Positions 5,130 to 5,692 of a DNA stretch of 5,692 bases are shown here, in pieces. The stretch covers positions 1 to 5,692 of the forward strand of contig DNPO01000255.1 of NCBI GenBank assembly GCA_003501375.1, given 5' to 3'. The notes below the pieces were generated by a model, which saw nothing but the letters and a program-made list of their open reading frames with translations, was not told where the DNA came from and did not search any database. A program made the translations under genes and the position numbers. Origin of the DNA: Candidatus Sumerlaeota bacterium (GTDB lineage: Bacteria > Sumerlaeota > Sumerlaeia > UBA8349). Within the stretch, counting starts at the first letter, position 1. Each line of letters starts with the position of its first letter.

Positions 5130-5692
5130 ATGCGTTTTTTGCAAACATACTTCTTTCTGATTGTTCTGATCAGTTCCGCTTTTTTCGATGCTTCAGCGGA
5201 AGAAGCCACCCGAACCATTACGGACATGGCAGGGCGGAAAGTTACTATTTCCGTTCCGATTAAAAGAGTGTTTTGCACCAATGGCATCAGCCCAATCTTG
5301 GTGTACACCCTGGCTCCGGAAAAACTCATTGGTTGGCCGTTGCCGCTTTCGCCTGAAGCGGCGAAGTATATCGCATCACCGTATGATAAGTTGCCGGTTA
5401 TTGGCGGTTGGTTCGGTAAAGGAAACTCGATTGGGGTGGAGCAGATTATTCAGACGCATCCTGATATGATTTTGTTTGTATCAATGGGTACCTTCGGAAA
5501 AACTGATCAGTATTCCATTTCTATGGTCGATGACTTGCAAATGCAAACCCATATTCCTGTGGTTATTGTGCAGGGGTATCTTTCGGATACAGAACAATGC
5601 TACCGCTTGTTGGGCGACTGGCTTGGCGTGCCGAAACGCGGAGCAGAACTGGCGGATTATATCGCAAAAACGCTGAACGAAATTCAGGAGAA
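5130..5692 (+). CDS. exported metal-chelate ABC substrate-binding protein, 3' end outside window
   Basis: The frame is open from ATG 5130 to the window edge (187 full codons, no stop). Residues 1-23 form a Sec signal peptide: a short MR n-region, a hydrophobic core around YFFLIVLISSAFF, and an ASA cleavage site before EE (24-25). The mature start, TRTITDMAGRKVTISVPIKRVFC, is the classic opening of FecB/BtuF-like (PF01497) proteins. The N-lobe continues with ISPILVYTLAPEKLIGWP, then VIGGWFGKGNSIGVEQIIQ and HPDMILF, and ends in the helix entering the interlobe linker near GVPKRGAELADYIAK. It is the periplasmic receptor for the permease and ATPase immediately upstream. The C-lobe is outside the window. 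No lipobox cysteine follows the signal, so it appears to be soluble in the periplasm or held by the signal only. The ligand is not determinable. Confidence 0.92.
   Translation, partial: MRFLQTYFFLIVLISSAFFDASAEEATRTITDMAGRKVTISVPIKRVFCTNGISPILVYTLAPEKLIGWPLPLSPEAAKYIASPYDKLPVIGGWFGKGNSIGVEQIIQTHPDMILFVSMGTFGKTDQYSISMVDDLQMQTHIPVVIVQGYLSDTEQCYRLLGDWLGVPKRGAELADYIAKTLNEIQE

Overview
The window holds most of a metal-chelate or cofactor uptake cluster, all on the + strand, cut at both ends. It suggests a bacterium with an inner-membrane BtuCD/FecCD-type ABC importer and exported binding protein. Base composition is near 50% GC. The long intergenic inverted repeat resembles repeats I associate, from memory only, with environmental and PVC-group genomes (Lentisphaerae, Verrucomicrobia, Planctomycetes). 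That assignment is a weak guess; nothing here fixes the taxon.

Layout. Bases 1-596 are the 3' part of a DUF364 (putative heavy-metal chelation) gene, ending in a possible weak terminator. Bases 597-937 carry no gene and are filled by a nested inverted repeat of about 285 bp (611-895), built of two inverted 98-nt units around a 40-nt centre. A tightly packed run of six genes follows: a periplasmic-binding-protein-like gene with no signal peptide and two CxxC motifs (938-1855); a small TsaA/TrmO-family SAM-dependent methyltransferase (1916-2395); a second, full-length DUF364 protein (2409-3233); a FecCD/BtuC-type permease (3230-4312, ATGA overlap with the previous gene); its ATPase (4315-5094); and a substrate-binding protein with a clear signal peptide (5130 to the window end, incomplete).

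How they fit. The exported binding protein, the permease and the ATPase make a complete type II importer of the kind used for Fe-siderophores, haem, cobalamin and other metal chelates. DUF364 proteins are inferred from structure to bind or chelate metal and would act in the cytosol on the imported ligand. The leaderless binding-protein homologue has cysteine pairs near both ends and could also act on the cytosolic side, as a metal or cofactor carrier. This is inference. The TsaA-family enzyme could be ordinary tRNA modification carried in the operon, or a methylation step on the ligand. The substrate cannot be named from sequence alone.

Most interesting points: the repeated association of DUF364, a TsaA-family methyltransferase and a BtuCDF-like importer; the leaderless CxxC binding protein; and the architecture of the inverted repeat directly upstream of it.
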